From QNZT01 sp964651755 (GTDB lineage Bacteria > Campylobacterota > Campylobacteria > Campylobacterales > QNZT01), in NCBI GenBank assembly GCA_964651755.1, contig CAZYZD010000008.1, positions 1 to 45,016 on the forward strand: a stretch of DNA of 45,016 bases, written 5' to 3'. The translations under genes and the position numbers were made by a program. Under the pieces are notes generated by a model that saw nothing but the letters and a program-made list of their open reading frames with translations, searched no databases and was not told the DNA's origin. Below are positions 1 through 9,086 of this stretch, one piece after another. Position 1 is the stretch's first letter. Each line of letters starts with the position of its first letter.

Positions 1-565
1 TTATCGTTTTACGTGCCAGATCTACCGTACACAATTTACGATTTAACAACTCTTCCAGACCAACCGTTTTAAGAGATGTAGAGATAAAATGAAAATCAAA
101 CTTAACATTGTGTGCAACAAAAACATGATCTCCCAGAAAAAGTTTAAAATCATGCAAAACTTTTTTCAAAGAGGGTGCATTAGCAAGATCACTCTGTTCT
201 ATATTTGTCAAACGTACAATAGCCTGAGGAATATAGTCTGCATAGACATAAGATTCAAAACTATCTATAATCTGACCGTTTTTATATTTGATCGCACCAA
301 GCTCAATAATCTGATTTTTTACAGGGCTGTTCCCGTTTGTCTCAATATCAACAATACAATAAGTCTCATCTTTGTAGGAATCTTGTTGTGTACGAAGATA
401 GACTTTTTGTTCATCTTCTCTCACAGGGAGACCATAAAAGTTCAATGTCTCGATATCTAAATCAAGATCAAAGTTCTTTTTCAGTCGATTGATACATCCG
501 TAAAATTCATCTTTAGGAACAGCACCGAGTTGTAGTTTATTTACAAGATTGTCAAATTTTTCCAT
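1..565 (-). CDS. DnaQ-type 3'-5' exonuclease (Pol III epsilon-like), partial
   Basis: The gene runs off the left edge, so only about the first 188 residues are present and the C-terminus is missing. The frame was read directly from the minus strand. After roughly 100 N-terminal residues it carries the exonuclease I motif VDIETNG followed by an IIELGAI strand, then the exonuclease II motif AHNVKFDFHF. These are the metal-binding Asp/Glu and Asn/Asp positions of the DEDD exonuclease superfamily. The third motif (HxxxxD or YxxxD) would lie outside the window. The family includes the proofreading subunit of DNA polymerase III and stand-alone exonucleases; the long N-terminal extension suggests a Campylobacterota DnaQ-like protein rather than a minimal epsilon subunit. 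The ATG lies inside the end of trpF (14-base overlap), so it is probably translated in the same mRNA as rpe and trpF. Confidence 0.85.
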   Translation of the reverse strand, partial: MEKFDNLVNKLQLGAVPKDEFYGCINRLKKNFDLDLDIETLNFYGLPVREDEQKVYLRTQQDSYKDETYCIVDIETNGNSPVKNQIIELGAIKYKNGQIIDSFESYVYADYIPQAIVRLTNIEQSDLANAPSLKKVLHDFKLFLGDHVFVAHNVKFDFHFISTSLKTVGLEELLNRKLCTVDLARKTI

Positions 566-1148
566 TTTTTACAGCTTTAATAAAATTTTGCATCTTCATT
601 TTATCTTTTTTTCCTTTTTTCTTCTCTACACCACTGCTTAAATCCAGGGCAAAAAAGGGCAAATGTAGTATTTCATGAACATTATGCGTATTTAAACCAC
701 CTGCCAGAATGATTTTTGTACAATCTATCCCCTCGAACCAGTCAGGATTGAGTCGTTTACCTTCACCCCCGTAACCCTCAACAAAAGCATCCACAATCCG
801 GTATTCATTCTCATAGAGGAAAAGATCTTCTCTCTTTTTTGCACGTACTACTCTGAGATACTTGATATCAAGTGCACTGTAAAGTCTCTCAGAAGCTTCA
901 AAATGGATCTGTGCAAGACTCATACCGCTTTGTTTACAAATATAATTAATCTCCTCTGCTTCCAGATTGACAAACAACCCTACTCTCTCTACAAAAGGAG
1001 GAAGTTCCCTGACAATTTCTGCGGCATGCTCAGGGGAAATATATCGGGGAGACTTTTTATAAAAAACAAAACCCAGAGCATCAGCACCGGCTTCTACTGC
1101 ATCAAGTGCATCTTCAAGATTGGTAATACCGCAAATTTTGATACGCAT
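552..1148 (-). CDS. trpF: phosphoribosylanthranilate isomerase
   Basis: Tryptophan biosynthesis enzyme (EC 5.3.1.24): converts N-(5-phosphoribosyl)anthranilate to the carboxyphenylamino-deoxyribulose phosphate by an Amadori rearrangement in a TIM barrel. The sequence opens with MRIKICGITN, containing the catalytic Cys, and ends with the phosphate-binding ILAGGLN and the LDLSSGVE strand carrying the catalytic Asp. At 198 residues it has normal family length. The frame stays open 22 codons upstream, but that stretch overlaps rpe and lacks the family pattern; the ATG at 1148 sits one base after the rpe stop and gives the canonical N-terminus. The other trp genes are not here, so this is a detached trpF in an rpe-trpF-exonuclease string. 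Confidence 0.95.
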   Translation of the reverse strand: MRIKICGITNLEDALDAVEAGADALGFVFYKKSPRYISPEHAAEIVRELPPFVERVGLFVNLEAEEINYICKQSGMSLAQIHFEASERLYSALDIKYLRVVRAKKREDLFLYENEYRIVDAFVEGYGGEGKRLNPDWFEGIDCTKIILAGGLNTHNVHEILHLPFFALDLSSGVEKKKGKKDKMKMQNFIKAVKNGKI

Positions 1149-1149
1149 A

Positions 1150-1791
1150 TCAGATTTGGAGACTTCGAATCGCTTTGGCATAGTCGCCGCTGCCGTAAAC
1201 ATAACTTCCTGCAACCACTATATCTACACCAGCATTTTTCAAATCATGTATATTTTTGTCATTGACACCGCCATCCACTTCTATGAGAGCAGAAGCATTT
1301 TTGCGCAAAATCAAATCTTTTAGTCTTGCCGCTTTTTCAATAACAGAAGGAATAAACTTCTGCCCACCGAAACCGGGATTGACACTCATCAGCAAAACCA
1401 TATCCAAATCGTTGATAATATATTCAAGCTCATCAGGAGATGTATGCGGATTAAGAACAATAGCCGGAGAAATTCCCAAACTTCTGATTTTCTGTATCAA
1501 ACGGTGAGGGTGTTTCTCTTCTTCTATATGAAAGGAGATATATTTGGGTTTCAAAGGCGCAAAAAGATCTACAAAAAAAGTATTATTCTCTACCATCAAG
1601 TGTACATCCAAAGGCTTTGTACTTGCTTTTGCAACACTTTGCACAACCACCGGTCCAATAGTAAGATTTGGCACAAAATGTCCATCCATTACATCTACAT
1701 GCACCAGATCACAACCGGCATCGCATATGGCTTTAACCTCATCTGCCAATCTTCCAAAATCAGCAGAGAGGATACTTGGCGCTACTAACAT
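1150..1791 (-). CDS. rpe: ribulose-phosphate 3-epimerase
   Basis: Interconverts ribulose 5-phosphate and xylulose 5-phosphate in the pentose phosphate and Calvin cycles; a cytoplasmic metal-dependent TIM barrel. The 213-residue protein shows the whole family signature: SILSADFGRL near the N-terminus, HVDVMDGHFVPN with the metal-binding His and Asp, SVNPGFGGQKF as phosphate-contact loop, and VDGGVN with the catalytic Asp. The ATG at 1791 is preceded by a strong Shine-Dalgarno (AAAGGAG, about 5 bases upstream). It is the first gene of the rpe-trpF-exonuclease string; the trpF start follows its stop by one base. Confidence 0.97.
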   Translation of the reverse strand: MLVAPSILSADFGRLADEVKAICDAGCDLVHVDVMDGHFVPNLTIGPVVVQSVAKASTKPLDVHLMVENNTFFVDLFAPLKPKYISFHIEEEKHPHRLIQKIRSLGISPAIVLNPHTSPDELEYIINDLDMVLLMSVNPGFGGQKFIPSVIEKAARLKDLILRKNASALIEVDGGVNDKNIHDLKNAGVDIVVAGSYVYGSGDYAKAIRSLQI

Positions 1792-1909
1792 TTATCTCCT
1801 TTAACTATTTTCCCGCCATTTTACAGAAAAAAAGTTAAGAGGTCTTTCAGAAAATATCTCTGAAAGCAAAAAAGCATAAAAAAACCCCCTAAAACTTGAG
1901 AGAAACTTT

Positions 1910-2332
1910 TTACGCTACAGCAAGCATATGGGAAACTTTTCTGCGAATGGCTTCAAAGATACCATAATGGCGGTTATTTTGAACGTTATGGAAGGTGTAA
2001 CGCAGCATTTGCGTACTCCAGATATGAAAATGTGTTGCCTCTCTTGGATCAATTCTGTAACCTACTGCGATGATAGCATCGAGGTTGTAAAAATTACCGC
2101 TGACAAAATGTCCTTCATAATTTTCTATTTCAACAGACTGATTTACAATATCTTCATCCAACTCGCCGCTGGCAAAGAGCGCTTTCAATACAACATGTAC
2201 ACGTCTGACATCACATCCAAAAAGCTGACTCATCTGAAGCTGTGTCAACCAAAAACTGTCACTGCTCATAATCACTCTGATTTCACTGCTGCTAAATGGA
2301 CTTTGGTAAGATAAACTTCTGATCGCTTTCAT
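1910..2332 (-). CDS. short RhuM-family-like protein
   Basis: A 140-residue protein matching the N-terminal part of the RhuM ('virulence protein') family: FWLTQLQMSQLFGCD resembles the WLTQ-x-Q-(I/M)-AELF helix-turn-helix-like segment, GELDE and NFYNLDAIIAVGYRID follow in order, then the family-like FHIWSTQMLRY. Known RhuM proteins are usually over 300 residues; here the sequence ends soon after the conserved core with an unrelated tail of about 30 residues, so it is either a trimmed version or a decayed remnant with an intact frame. RhuM-like genes are commonly found in mobile or accessory DNA and their biochemical role is not settled. It stands alone between the gsp operon and rpe. Confidence 0.7.
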   Translation of the reverse strand: MKAIRSLSYQSPFSSSEIRVIMSSDSFWLTQLQMSQLFGCDVRRVHVVLKALFASGELDEDIVNQSVEIENYEGHFVSGNFYNLDAIIAVGYRIDPREATHFHIWSTQMLRYTFHNVQNNRHYGIFEAIRRKVSHMLAVA

Positions 2333-2382
2333 GCTAACTCCTCTTTTTTGTTAGCATAATTATATATCATTTTGAAAGAAAG

Positions 2383-2417
2383 AAAAGAAAATATTTCAAA
2401 ATGAAATTTTTTCTTTT
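2383..2417 (-). terminator. AT-rich hairpin directly after gspF
   Basis: Arms at 2383-2398 and 2402-2417 (16 bp, one mismatch, 3-base loop) start on the base next to the gspF stop codon. On the minus strand the hairpin is followed by a T-rich run, so it can act as a weak terminator for the gsp operon, ahead of the RhuM-like gene. The stem is almost all A-T, which makes it weaker than a standard terminator. Confidence 0.45.
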
Positions 2418-3638
2418 CTACATATTCCCCAGATTCATAGAGAAAATCGGTAAAAGCATCGCTACGACAATGACACCTATAGTCACCCCCACAAACAAAA
2501 TCAGGACAGGTTCCAGCATTGCCAGGAAAAGATCGATTTTCGAACGGTTCTCTTCAAAGTAAAGATCAGCAAGATTTTGCATCACCAGTGCCACTTCACT
2601 TGTCTCTTCTCCGAGTGCAATTGCCTGGATAAAAGATTTATCGATATGTTTTCCATATTTGGAGAGAGAGGAAGAAAACTTTTTACCTTCTACAACATCT
2701 TTGGTTGCTTTGACAAATTCGTCCTTGATCACTTCATTATCGAGTATATTGGAAGCAAGTTTGACAGCATGCACAAAAGTTACACCCGAACGCACCAGTA
2801 CAGAGGTTATGTAAGAAAAACGAGCTAGTTCAAATGTCTGGATAATCTTTCCAAAAAGAGGCAGAGAGAGTAAAAAACGATGATAATTGTATTTAAAAGT
2901 TTTACTGCTGCGAATCATGAACTGAAAGATACCGGAGATCACAACAATAGCTACTGCGATATAGAGCCAATAAGCACCTAAAAAATCACCTGCTGCAATC
3001 ACAGCTTTGGTAATGCCGGGAAGTTCCTGTTTCAACTGTACAAACATACCGGTGATTTTTGGAACAACAGTTGTGAGCATAAATGCCACCATCATAATAG
3101 AGATCACCACAATAAACATAGGATAGACCAGCGCCTGTTTTACTTTTCCGGCAACTTTATCCTGTTCCTCCACAAAACGCGCCATCTCAAAAAGCACTTC
3201 CGCCAGGCTTCCGCTCTCTTCCGCTACTTTGATAGACTGCTTGTAAAAAGCCGGCAGTTCAATAATCTCCTGAGACTCCAGTGCAACATAGTAACTCTTA
3301 CCTTCATCCATACTTGTTTCAAGTGAAGAGAGAAAATCAACCATCAGAGGTTCGTTTTCATACTGTGATTTTGCCAGTCGTATAACATTGACGATAGGAA
3401 TACCGCTGCGCAGATAGATAGCAAGGTTCCGGGAAAGGTTGGCAAGATTTTTGGCAGGAAGTGTTTTTTTACGTTTAAAGTTCAGCTTATCCATAAATGA
3501 AGCACCGGATTCTTCAATACTCTGGTAGATAATCCCTTTGGCTTTCAGTTTGCGTTTCGCCTCCTGTATATCAGCCGCTTCAATACGTGCTTTTACTTTT
3601 TTGCCATGCTTGTCAAAACCCTTATAAAGAAAAATCAT
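2418..3638 (-). CDS. gspF: type II secretion inner-membrane platform protein GspF
   Basis: Polytopic inner-membrane protein of the type II secretion/type IV pilus superfamily that couples the GspE ATPase to pseudopilus assembly. The 406 residues match the usual length. After the N-terminal FLYKGFDKHGKKVKARIEA-like start, two T2SSF domains are visible: one around residues 70-190 containing RNLAIYLRSGIP and VEEQDKVAGKVKQALVYP, and a repeat around 270-395 containing ARFSYITSVLVRSGV and FEENRSKIDLFLAMLEPVL. Hydrophobic segments near residues 165-195, 220-240 and 370-402 give the expected three membrane spans. It is the last gene of gspK-L-M-N-C-D-E-F; its ATG follows the gspE stop by one base. 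Confidence 0.94.
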   Translation of the reverse strand: MIFLYKGFDKHGKKVKARIEAADIQEAKRKLKAKGIIYQSIEESGASFMDKLNFKRKKTLPAKNLANLSRNLAIYLRSGIPIVNVIRLAKSQYENEPLMVDFLSSLETSMDEGKSYYVALESQEIIELPAFYKQSIKVAEESGSLAEVLFEMARFVEEQDKVAGKVKQALVYPMFIVVISIMMVAFMLTTVVPKITGMFVQLKQELPGITKAVIAAGDFLGAYWLYIAVAIVVISGIFQFMIRSSKTFKYNYHRFLLSLPLFGKIIQTFELARFSYITSVLVRSGVTFVHAVKLASNILDNEVIKDEFVKATKDVVEGKKFSSSLSKYGKHIDKSFIQAIALGEETSEVALVMQNLADLYFEENRSKIDLFLAMLEPVLILFVGVTIGVIVVAMLLPIFSMNLGNM

Positions 3639-3639
3639 A

Positions 3640-5163
3640 TTAGTCTTTAAGTCCTACACGAATCACCTCTTTCAAAGAGGTTTCACCTGCGAGTAAAAGT
3701 TCAAGCAACTGTTCGCCTATAAGCTTCATACCTTTGTTGCGCATTGCTTCACGAATCTCAAAATCAGTCATTTTATTTTTGAGCATCATTTTTACTTCAT
3801 CATCCATAATCAACAACTCACCTACAGCCCGGCGTCCTGTAAAACCTGTAAAATTACACTTTGGACATCCAACAGCTTCATAAACATTGGAATCATCTTC
3901 TATATGAAATTCTGATTTGATATCTTCAGGCAAAGTGCTGCTTTTTTTACAATCCGGGCAAAGTTTACGTACCAGTCTCTGTGCCAGAACACCAAGCAAA
4001 GAGGAGCTGATAAGAAAATCATCCACACCCATATCTACCAGTCTGGTAATCGCCGCTGCGGTATTATTGGTATGCAGGGTTGAAAGCATCAAGTGACCCG
4101 TCAAAGCTGCCTGAATCGCTATCTCTGCTGTCTCCTTATCTCTGATCTCCCCGACCATAACAATATCCGGATCCTGACGTAAAATCGAGCGAAGACCGGA
4201 AGCAAAAGTGAGTCCGGTTTTGACATTAACCTGTATCTGGTTGATATTATCCGCTTTATACTCTACCGGATCTTCTACGGTAATAATATTTTTATCTGGT
4301 GTCGCTACTGTCTGTAAAAACGTGTGCAATGTAGTTGATTTACCACTTCCTGTAGGACCGGTAACTAAAATCATTCCATGAGAGTGTTCTAAAAGCTTTT
4401 CAAATTCATTTTGCAAATTTTTCGTAAATCCAAGTTTCTCCAGTGTTGGAATATCACTTGACTCCATCAAAATACGCATTACTACACGCTCACCATAGTA
4501 GGTAGGCAAGACAGATACCCTGATATCCAGATCTTTACCTGCAATTTTTACCTGGGTACGTCCATCCTGAGGAATACGTTTCTCTGAAATATCAAGATTG
4601 GAAATAACTTTGATACGACTAATTACCAAAGCGATGATATTTTTATCCAAATCCACATGCTTGACTAAAACACCATCAATACGAAAACGCACGACACCCC
4701 GCTTTTCATGAGACTCGATATGTATATCCGAAGCTCCTTTTTTCACAGCCTGATAAAAGAGAGAGTTGACAAATTTGATAATCGGAGCAGACTCTTCACT
4801 TGTCAAAATATCACTGCTGTTTTTCAGAAACTCTGTCAGTGAGATATCCTCTTCCAGTAACTCCGTTTCACTCTCTTCGTTAATTGTAGAGGAGAGTTCC
4901 CTGTCAGTTTTAATCTCTAAAAATCTATGATAGAGTCTGTCATAAGAGTCCTGATCCACAAATGCCAGAGGTAGTTTCAAATCTATTTTGGAGAGAAGGT
5001 TGAACCCATCACTCAAATGATCCGGATGCAATACAATATAAGGTTTCCCCTCTATCTTTGTGATCAAAAGTGAATTCTTCACACAAAGATCGGAATCAAT
5101 GCCTTCCATTACCTCCGGATAAAGATCAAGGTTACTGAATTCAGCAATATTATTGAGCTTCAT
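3640..5163 (-). CDS. gspE: type II secretion traffic ATPase GspE
   Basis: Cytoplasmic hexameric ATPase that powers pseudopilus growth. About 507 residues. Visible are the N-terminal regulatory part (1-125), the N2 domain with SDIHIESHEKRGVVRFRIDG, the Walker A GPTGSGKST (about 269-277), the Asp box with DPVEYK, Walker B DPDIVMVGEIRD, the His box TGHLMLSTLHTNN, and the zinc-binding pairs CPDC and CPKC typical of GspE. Start: the frame can open with a TTG at 5166, but the ATG at 5163 has an AGGA at the right distance that overlaps the gspD stop. Its tight junctions with gspD and gspF indicate translational coupling. Confidence 0.95.
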   Translation of the reverse strand: MKLNNIAEFSNLDLYPEVMEGIDSDLCVKNSLLITKIEGKPYIVLHPDHLSDGFNLLSKIDLKLPLAFVDQDSYDRLYHRFLEIKTDRELSSTINEESETELLEEDISLTEFLKNSSDILTSEESAPIIKFVNSLFYQAVKKGASDIHIESHEKRGVVRFRIDGVLVKHVDLDKNIIALVISRIKVISNLDISEKRIPQDGRTQVKIAGKDLDIRVSVLPTYYGERVVMRILMESSDIPTLEKLGFTKNLQNEFEKLLEHSHGMILVTGPTGSGKSTTLHTFLQTVATPDKNIITVEDPVEYKADNINQIQVNVKTGLTFASGLRSILRQDPDIVMVGEIRDKETAEIAIQAALTGHLMLSTLHTNNTAAAITRLVDMGVDDFLISSSLLGVLAQRLVRKLCPDCKKSSTLPEDIKSEFHIEDDSNVYEAVGCPKCNFTGFTGRRAVGELLIMDDEVKMMLKNKMTDFEIREAMRNKGMKLIGEQLLELLLAGETSLKEVIRVGLKD

Positions 5164-5172
5164 CAAATATTC

Positions 5173-7353
5173 CTAATAGACTTCATCATATGGGATACGT
5201 GTTTTTGAGATCACATTACCCTGCGCATCTTTTTTGATACGGTACGCAATTTGATGTTCATCAATCAAAATCTCCTCTGTAGGCTCATTACTCACCTCTT
5301 CTGTTACTACTTCATGATGCACTACAGGAGAAGACTCTTCAACGACCAATTCCGGGGCAATCAATTCCGGATTGATTTCAATCTCCTTGCCGCTTTTAAG
5401 TTTTTCATCAATTTGTACAGCCAGATTTCTTTCAATATTATCCAATTTTCCAAGAGCCTCTTTCAAACGCCCCAAATCAGCACTGCGCTTGACAATATAG
5501 GGTGTTATCATGATTACCAGTGAAATTTTATCTTTATCCTCTTTGGTATGCTTAAAAAGGTTACCCAAAATCGGAATATCCCCTAGTAAAGGAATTTTTG
5601 TCACAGTCTTGTTTGTCTTATCCTTAACCAAACCTCCGATAATCACCGTCTCACCATTTTTGACAATAGAGGTTGTTGTTACCTCTCTTTTGGTTGTAGT
5701 AGGAAGTCCAACCTGACCACCGATTACATCCTCAAGAACCGTTTTGATATCAAGTGCAACTTTGTCATCTTCTGAAATTCTGGGCTTCACTTTCAGTGTC
5801 AAACCTATATCTTCACGGGAATAGTTCTGTCGTGTCAGAGAAGTAGCATCCGAACCTGTGGTCGCCTGTGTCAAAATCGACTCCGTCCGTCCCACATATA
5901 AAGAAGATTCTTTATTGTTGATACACAAAACTGCCGGTTCTGAAAGAATATTTGCCACACCATTTTTATCAAAGAGTGAAATTGTCGTCCCAAGTGCCAG
6001 CGCCTTAGTCACTTTAGGAATATCAAAATTATTTCCAAGCAGACCAGCAACACGTCCAATAGCATCCGAACCGTCAAGACTGCCTATCAACCCGCTGAAA
6101 CCATACAAACCGGAACTATTGGCAATCCCGCCTAACAGACTGTACTTCACACCAAGCTGTTCTGCTTTATTTTTACTGATCTCAACAATCTTCGCCTGTA
6201 CATAAACCTGCTGTCTCTCAACATCCAACTCTTCTACAACACTTTTGATTTCACGAATTTCACGATCAGTCGCATAAACAACAACAGCATTGAGCTCCGT
6301 ATCTACCGTAACAGTTGGTTTATCCTTACCGCTGATACTCGGTACAGGTTCATTTCTGGAAGTTGTTGTTGCCGGCTGCGGTGCCCGTTTTTTAGCAGCA
6401 TTTTTTGTATTGGTTACAGGAGAAGGCTGTGTCTGTGCAAAAGTGGTCTGATTTGCCTGATCTTTGTGCGAACGGGCAAAACTTTTATCAGAAAGCAGCT
6501 TTTCCAGTGTTTTAACTATCTCTGCTGCATCCGCATTTTTGACATAGATAATCTCCATATGCTTGTCCACTGTTTCATTGGATTTATCCATTTTTCGGAT
6601 TTTAGGAATCAATTTCTGAACATTTTTTGCAGCACCGATCAGTACAATTGCATTACTCGCATCGTCCGCAAAAACATTGATCTTTTGCGTCTGGATTTTG
6701 CTGTCAAACATTGCATTTGCAAGTTTTTGTACTTTGGGCAATACCGTTTTGGCATCGGCATTACGCAAAAACACAAACTGTGCATTTGGTTTTACCGTGC
6801 CGTTGTCAAGCGTACGGATAAGATTTTTGATTGTTCTGATATTATCCGGATAATCTGTCACTACTACAGAATTACTTTCATAGGAGAGTGTAATTTTTCC
6901 ATATTTGCTTAACAAAAAATTGACTTGACGCAAAATAGTCCTGACATTGAGATTTTCAACCGGTATTACCACAGTCTGTACTTCAGGAATATCAGCTTGC
7001 CCATACTGAGGCGGAGCAGATTTAGGGGCATCTGCACTTCGTATCACTTGTAAAAAACCGTTACCGGTATCGTTAATCGTATACCCTTTGGTAGCAAGCA
7101 CTTTTATTAAAAGATCATAAATATTCTCTTTTGGTACCGGTTTGACAGAGACAAAATCGACAGTACCCTGCACATTTTGTCCAATTAAAATATTTTTTCC
7201 GGTAATATGCGCTACCATATTGATAAAATCAACAATCTTAAGATTTTTAAAGTTGATTTTTACTGTCTCACTATCACTTTTAGGTGTTGCTGCTGTTATT
7301 GTAGTACCCAGAAAAAATCCGGTTATTGTAATGGCTATCAATATTTTTCTCAT
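5173..7353 (-). CDS. gspD: type II secretion secretin GspD
   Basis: Outer-membrane multimeric channel for exoproteins. The 726-residue protein begins with a cleavable signal peptide (MRKILIAITITGFFLGTT, cleavage near residue 21). The N0 domain (VKINFKNLKIVDFINMVA) and N1-N3 domains follow, each with the VIPVENLNV or VFLRNADAKTV type of strand. A low-complexity loop rich in Thr, Pro and Ala sits near residues 300-340. The secretin core has VYVQAKIVEIS, PRISEDDKVALDIK, then VKNGETVIIGGLVKD and IPLLGDIPILGNLF. After the core (about residue 640) there is an acidic tail rather than an obvious pilotin-binding S domain. A good AGGGGA ribosome-binding site lies at the gspC-gspD junction. The long C-terminal extension is the only unusual part. 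Confidence 0.95.
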   Translation of the reverse strand: MRKILIAITITGFFLGTTITAATPKSDSETVKINFKNLKIVDFINMVAHITGKNILIGQNVQGTVDFVSVKPVPKENIYDLLIKVLATKGYTINDTGNGFLQVIRSADAPKSAPPQYGQADIPEVQTVVIPVENLNVRTILRQVNFLLSKYGKITLSYESNSVVVTDYPDNIRTIKNLIRTLDNGTVKPNAQFVFLRNADAKTVLPKVQKLANAMFDSKIQTQKINVFADDASNAIVLIGAAKNVQKLIPKIRKMDKSNETVDKHMEIIYVKNADAAEIVKTLEKLLSDKSFARSHKDQANQTTFAQTQPSPVTNTKNAAKKRAPQPATTTSRNEPVPSISGKDKPTVTVDTELNAVVVYATDREIREIKSVVEELDVERQQVYVQAKIVEISKNKAEQLGVKYSLLGGIANSSGLYGFSGLIGSLDGSDAIGRVAGLLGNNFDIPKVTKALALGTTISLFDKNGVANILSEPAVLCINNKESSLYVGRTESILTQATTGSDATSLTRQNYSREDIGLTLKVKPRISEDDKVALDIKTVLEDVIGGQVGLPTTTKREVTTTSIVKNGETVIIGGLVKDKTNKTVTKIPLLGDIPILGNLFKHTKEDKDKISLVIMITPYIVKRSADLGRLKEALGKLDNIERNLAVQIDEKLKSGKEIEINPELIAPELVVEESSPVVHHEVVTEEVSNEPTEEILIDEHQIAYRIKKDAQGNVISKTRIPYDEVY

Positions 7354-7361
7354 TATTTCCC

Positions 7362-8195
7362 CTAATTTATATTGAACTCTAATTCTACTTCGTTACCGCC
7401 GCGAAGTACGGTAAGTGACAAACCGTCAAGGTTTTTAATATCATTATAATACTTCATGACATCCGATAGCGATTTAATCTCATTTCCATCAATCGCTTTG
7501 ATAATATCACCACTTTTGAGTCCCGATTGGTCAAAAAAGGATCCTTTTTTAACATAATTGACACGAAATCCATTGATCTGACCATTTTTACGAATCTCCT
7601 GAATACGGATATTTCTCCATATTTTATTTGGGTTTTTAATATAAGAATCAATCTCGTCTCTGGTTACAACTACAGGCTCATACGGTTCCCTGCCTCCACT
7701 GTTCATGAACGCATCATCACTAGCCGCTGTTGTACCGGAAGTTACTTTATGAACATTTTTCGTACCTTCATCTTCATCAATCACAATATCATAATTTTTT
7801 CCATTTTTTTCAAAAATCGCCCGACCATCATAGATCTCTTTAAGCACATACCCTACATAACGGTCACCTTTATACAAAAAGGTTGTACCAAGCTGATCTT
7901 CTACTACAATAAAACTCTGCTTACCATCCAGATATGTTCCTTTGAGTTTAATATCCTTGATACGGTTGGTTGCTTCTATCTGTTGTACAACGGGCTGTTT
8001 TGATTTAAATGAAAGTATTTTACTACCCAAATCCATACTATAATGATATGAAAGTTTTTCTATCTTTGGTTTGACAACATCATCTTTTTGTAAAAAGAGA
8101 AAAGTAACTATTGTATATGCTATTTTAACAACAGCAAAAGGCAGCAGTACATAGATAACAACAATCTTTAAAATTTTAGCGGATGTTTGATTCAT
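7362..8195 (-). CDS. gspC: type II secretion protein GspC-like, with PDZ domain
   Basis: Inner-membrane protein linking the platform to the secretin. From the chosen ATG at 8195 it has 277 residues: a short cytoplasmic start, one membrane span near residues 10-35 (ILKIVVIYVLLPFAVVKIAY), a periplasmic HR-like domain with IKLKGTYLDGKQSFIVVED and YVLKEIYDGRAIFEKNGK (the usual GspC pattern), and a C-terminal PDZ domain (GFRVNYVKKGSFFDQSGLKSG, IKAIDGNEI). The frame is open 25 codons upstream, but the ATG at 8195 has a GAGGGG Shine-Dalgarno 7 bases away and starts inside the end of gspN. In most systems gspC heads the operon; here it sits between gspN and gspD. Confidence 0.88.
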   Translation of the reverse strand: MNQTSAKILKIVVIYVLLPFAVVKIAYTIVTFLFLQKDDVVKPKIEKLSYHYSMDLGSKILSFKSKQPVVQQIEATNRIKDIKLKGTYLDGKQSFIVVEDQLGTTFLYKGDRYVGYVLKEIYDGRAIFEKNGKNYDIVIDEDEGTKNVHKVTSGTTAASDDAFMNSGGREPYEPVVVTRDEIDSYIKNPNKIWRNIRIQEIRKNGQINGFRVNYVKKGSFFDQSGLKSGDIIKAIDGNEIKSLSDVMKYYNDIKNLDGLSLTVLRGGNEVELEFNIN

Positions 8196-8694
8196 GTACA
8201 TACCCCTCATCTCTTTTTCGGAACAACTCTCTGAACATCGAAGAAGATTTAAATGATTTACTCGGTTCACAGATCAACTTCACTTTTCCCGCTTGCAAAT
8301 CTACTTTTCCTTCAACCTTTCCAAAATTACCAAATGCAGAAACTTTAGCGATAAACGGTGAAATGACCGAATGGGTAACCAAAACCTCTTCTGCATTGAA
8401 GTCAAACATTTTTCGGACATCTTTACCGGCACGTACATTTGCAGCCGAAAGTCTGTTATAAAAGAGCCATGGCATTACAGTAACTGTTTCTGCCTCTGCC
8501 GATTCAATACCGTCATACAGTAACTTCAGATTTTCAATCTTCAGATCAAACCAGCGATCTTTGACAGAATCCTGTGCCAAAACAATATGCTGAGGCTGTA
8601 AAAAAGATTTCAGCGTATAATATAACTCTACCTTCGGCATTAAAAAAACGATTGCCAGATAAAACGAAAAAAGCACCAGTAAAAACTTTTTCAT
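8176..8694 (-). CDS. GspN-like type II secretion accessory protein
   Basis: A 172-residue protein with an N-terminal membrane anchor or signal (MKKFLLVLFSFYLAIVFL) and a periplasmic remainder of beta-rich character. Motifs such as WFDLKIENLKLLYDG and KVEGKVDLQAGKVKLI resemble the repeated strands of GspN, which is smaller here than the roughly 250 residues of classical GspN. The call rests mostly on position between gspM and gspC. It overlaps gspM by four bases (ATGA) and gspC by 20, so all three are translationally coupled. It could equally be a lineage-specific subunit. Confidence 0.6.
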   Translation of the reverse strand: MKKFLLVLFSFYLAIVFLMPKVELYYTLKSFLQPQHIVLAQDSVKDRWFDLKIENLKLLYDGIESAEAETVTVMPWLFYNRLSAANVRAGKDVRKMFDFNAEEVLVTHSVISPFIAKVSAFGNFGKVEGKVDLQAGKVKLICEPSKSFKSSSMFRELFRKRDEGYVHESNIR

Positions 8695-9086
8695 TTGGCA
8701 ATCTCCAGACGCACTTTTGCATGCAAGTCATCGATACGATCCACAGAAAGACGCTTGATCTTTAAACTGGAATTTTCGATTTTTCGAAGTAACGCACTAA
8801 GTTTCTGTACATTGAGCTGATCAAATTCCAAAACCCTTTTCTTCCCTTTATCAAACTCTTTACTCGGTTTGGAAATACGCTTTAAAGTATTCAATGTTCT
8901 CATATTTGCCTGTTTATCAGAAAAACGCCTCTTAAGCTGCCCAATCTCTTTCGCCTCTTTTTCAAATGTCACCAGCTGTTCTTTTTGCATCAAAAATGCC
9001 TCTTTTGCATTTTGCTTCAAATTATGCACCAATAACAGCAATAAAACAGAAACTATTGCGAAGAGAATAATATTTTTCTGGCTCAT
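8691..9086 (-). CDS. GspM-like type II secretion protein
   Basis: A 131-residue bitopic protein: membrane span at about residues 6-22 (IILFAIVSVLLLLLVHN), a charged coiled-coil stretch (25-75), then a small C-terminal ferredoxin-like segment ending in SLKIKRLSVDRIDDLHAKVRL-type strands. This is the GspM/PilO architecture, and the gene lies exactly where gspM is expected, after gspL. It starts on the ATGA overlap with gspL and ends on the ATGA overlap with the GspN-like gene. Sequence similarity alone is weak, as is normal for GspM. Confidence 0.7.
   Translation of the reverse strand: MSQKNIILFAIVSVLLLLLVHNLKQNAKEAFLMQKEQLVTFEKEAKEIGQLKRRFSDKQANMRTLNTLKRISKPSKEFDKGKKRVLEFDQLNVQKLSALLRKIENSSLKIKRLSVDRIDDLHAKVRLEIAK

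Noticed and set aside
89..460. 123-codon plus-strand frame at the left end
   Set aside because: It is antisense to the DnaQ-type exonuclease, whose motifs are clear on the minus strand.
1149..1214. Longer N-terminus for trpF
   Set aside because: The extra 22 codons overlap rpe and precede the canonical MRIKICGITN start.
1844..1866. 8-bp hairpin between rpe and the RhuM-like gene as terminator
   Set aside because: There is no adjacent T run, and it lies 44 bases after the RhuM-like stop and close to the rpe start; too weak to list.
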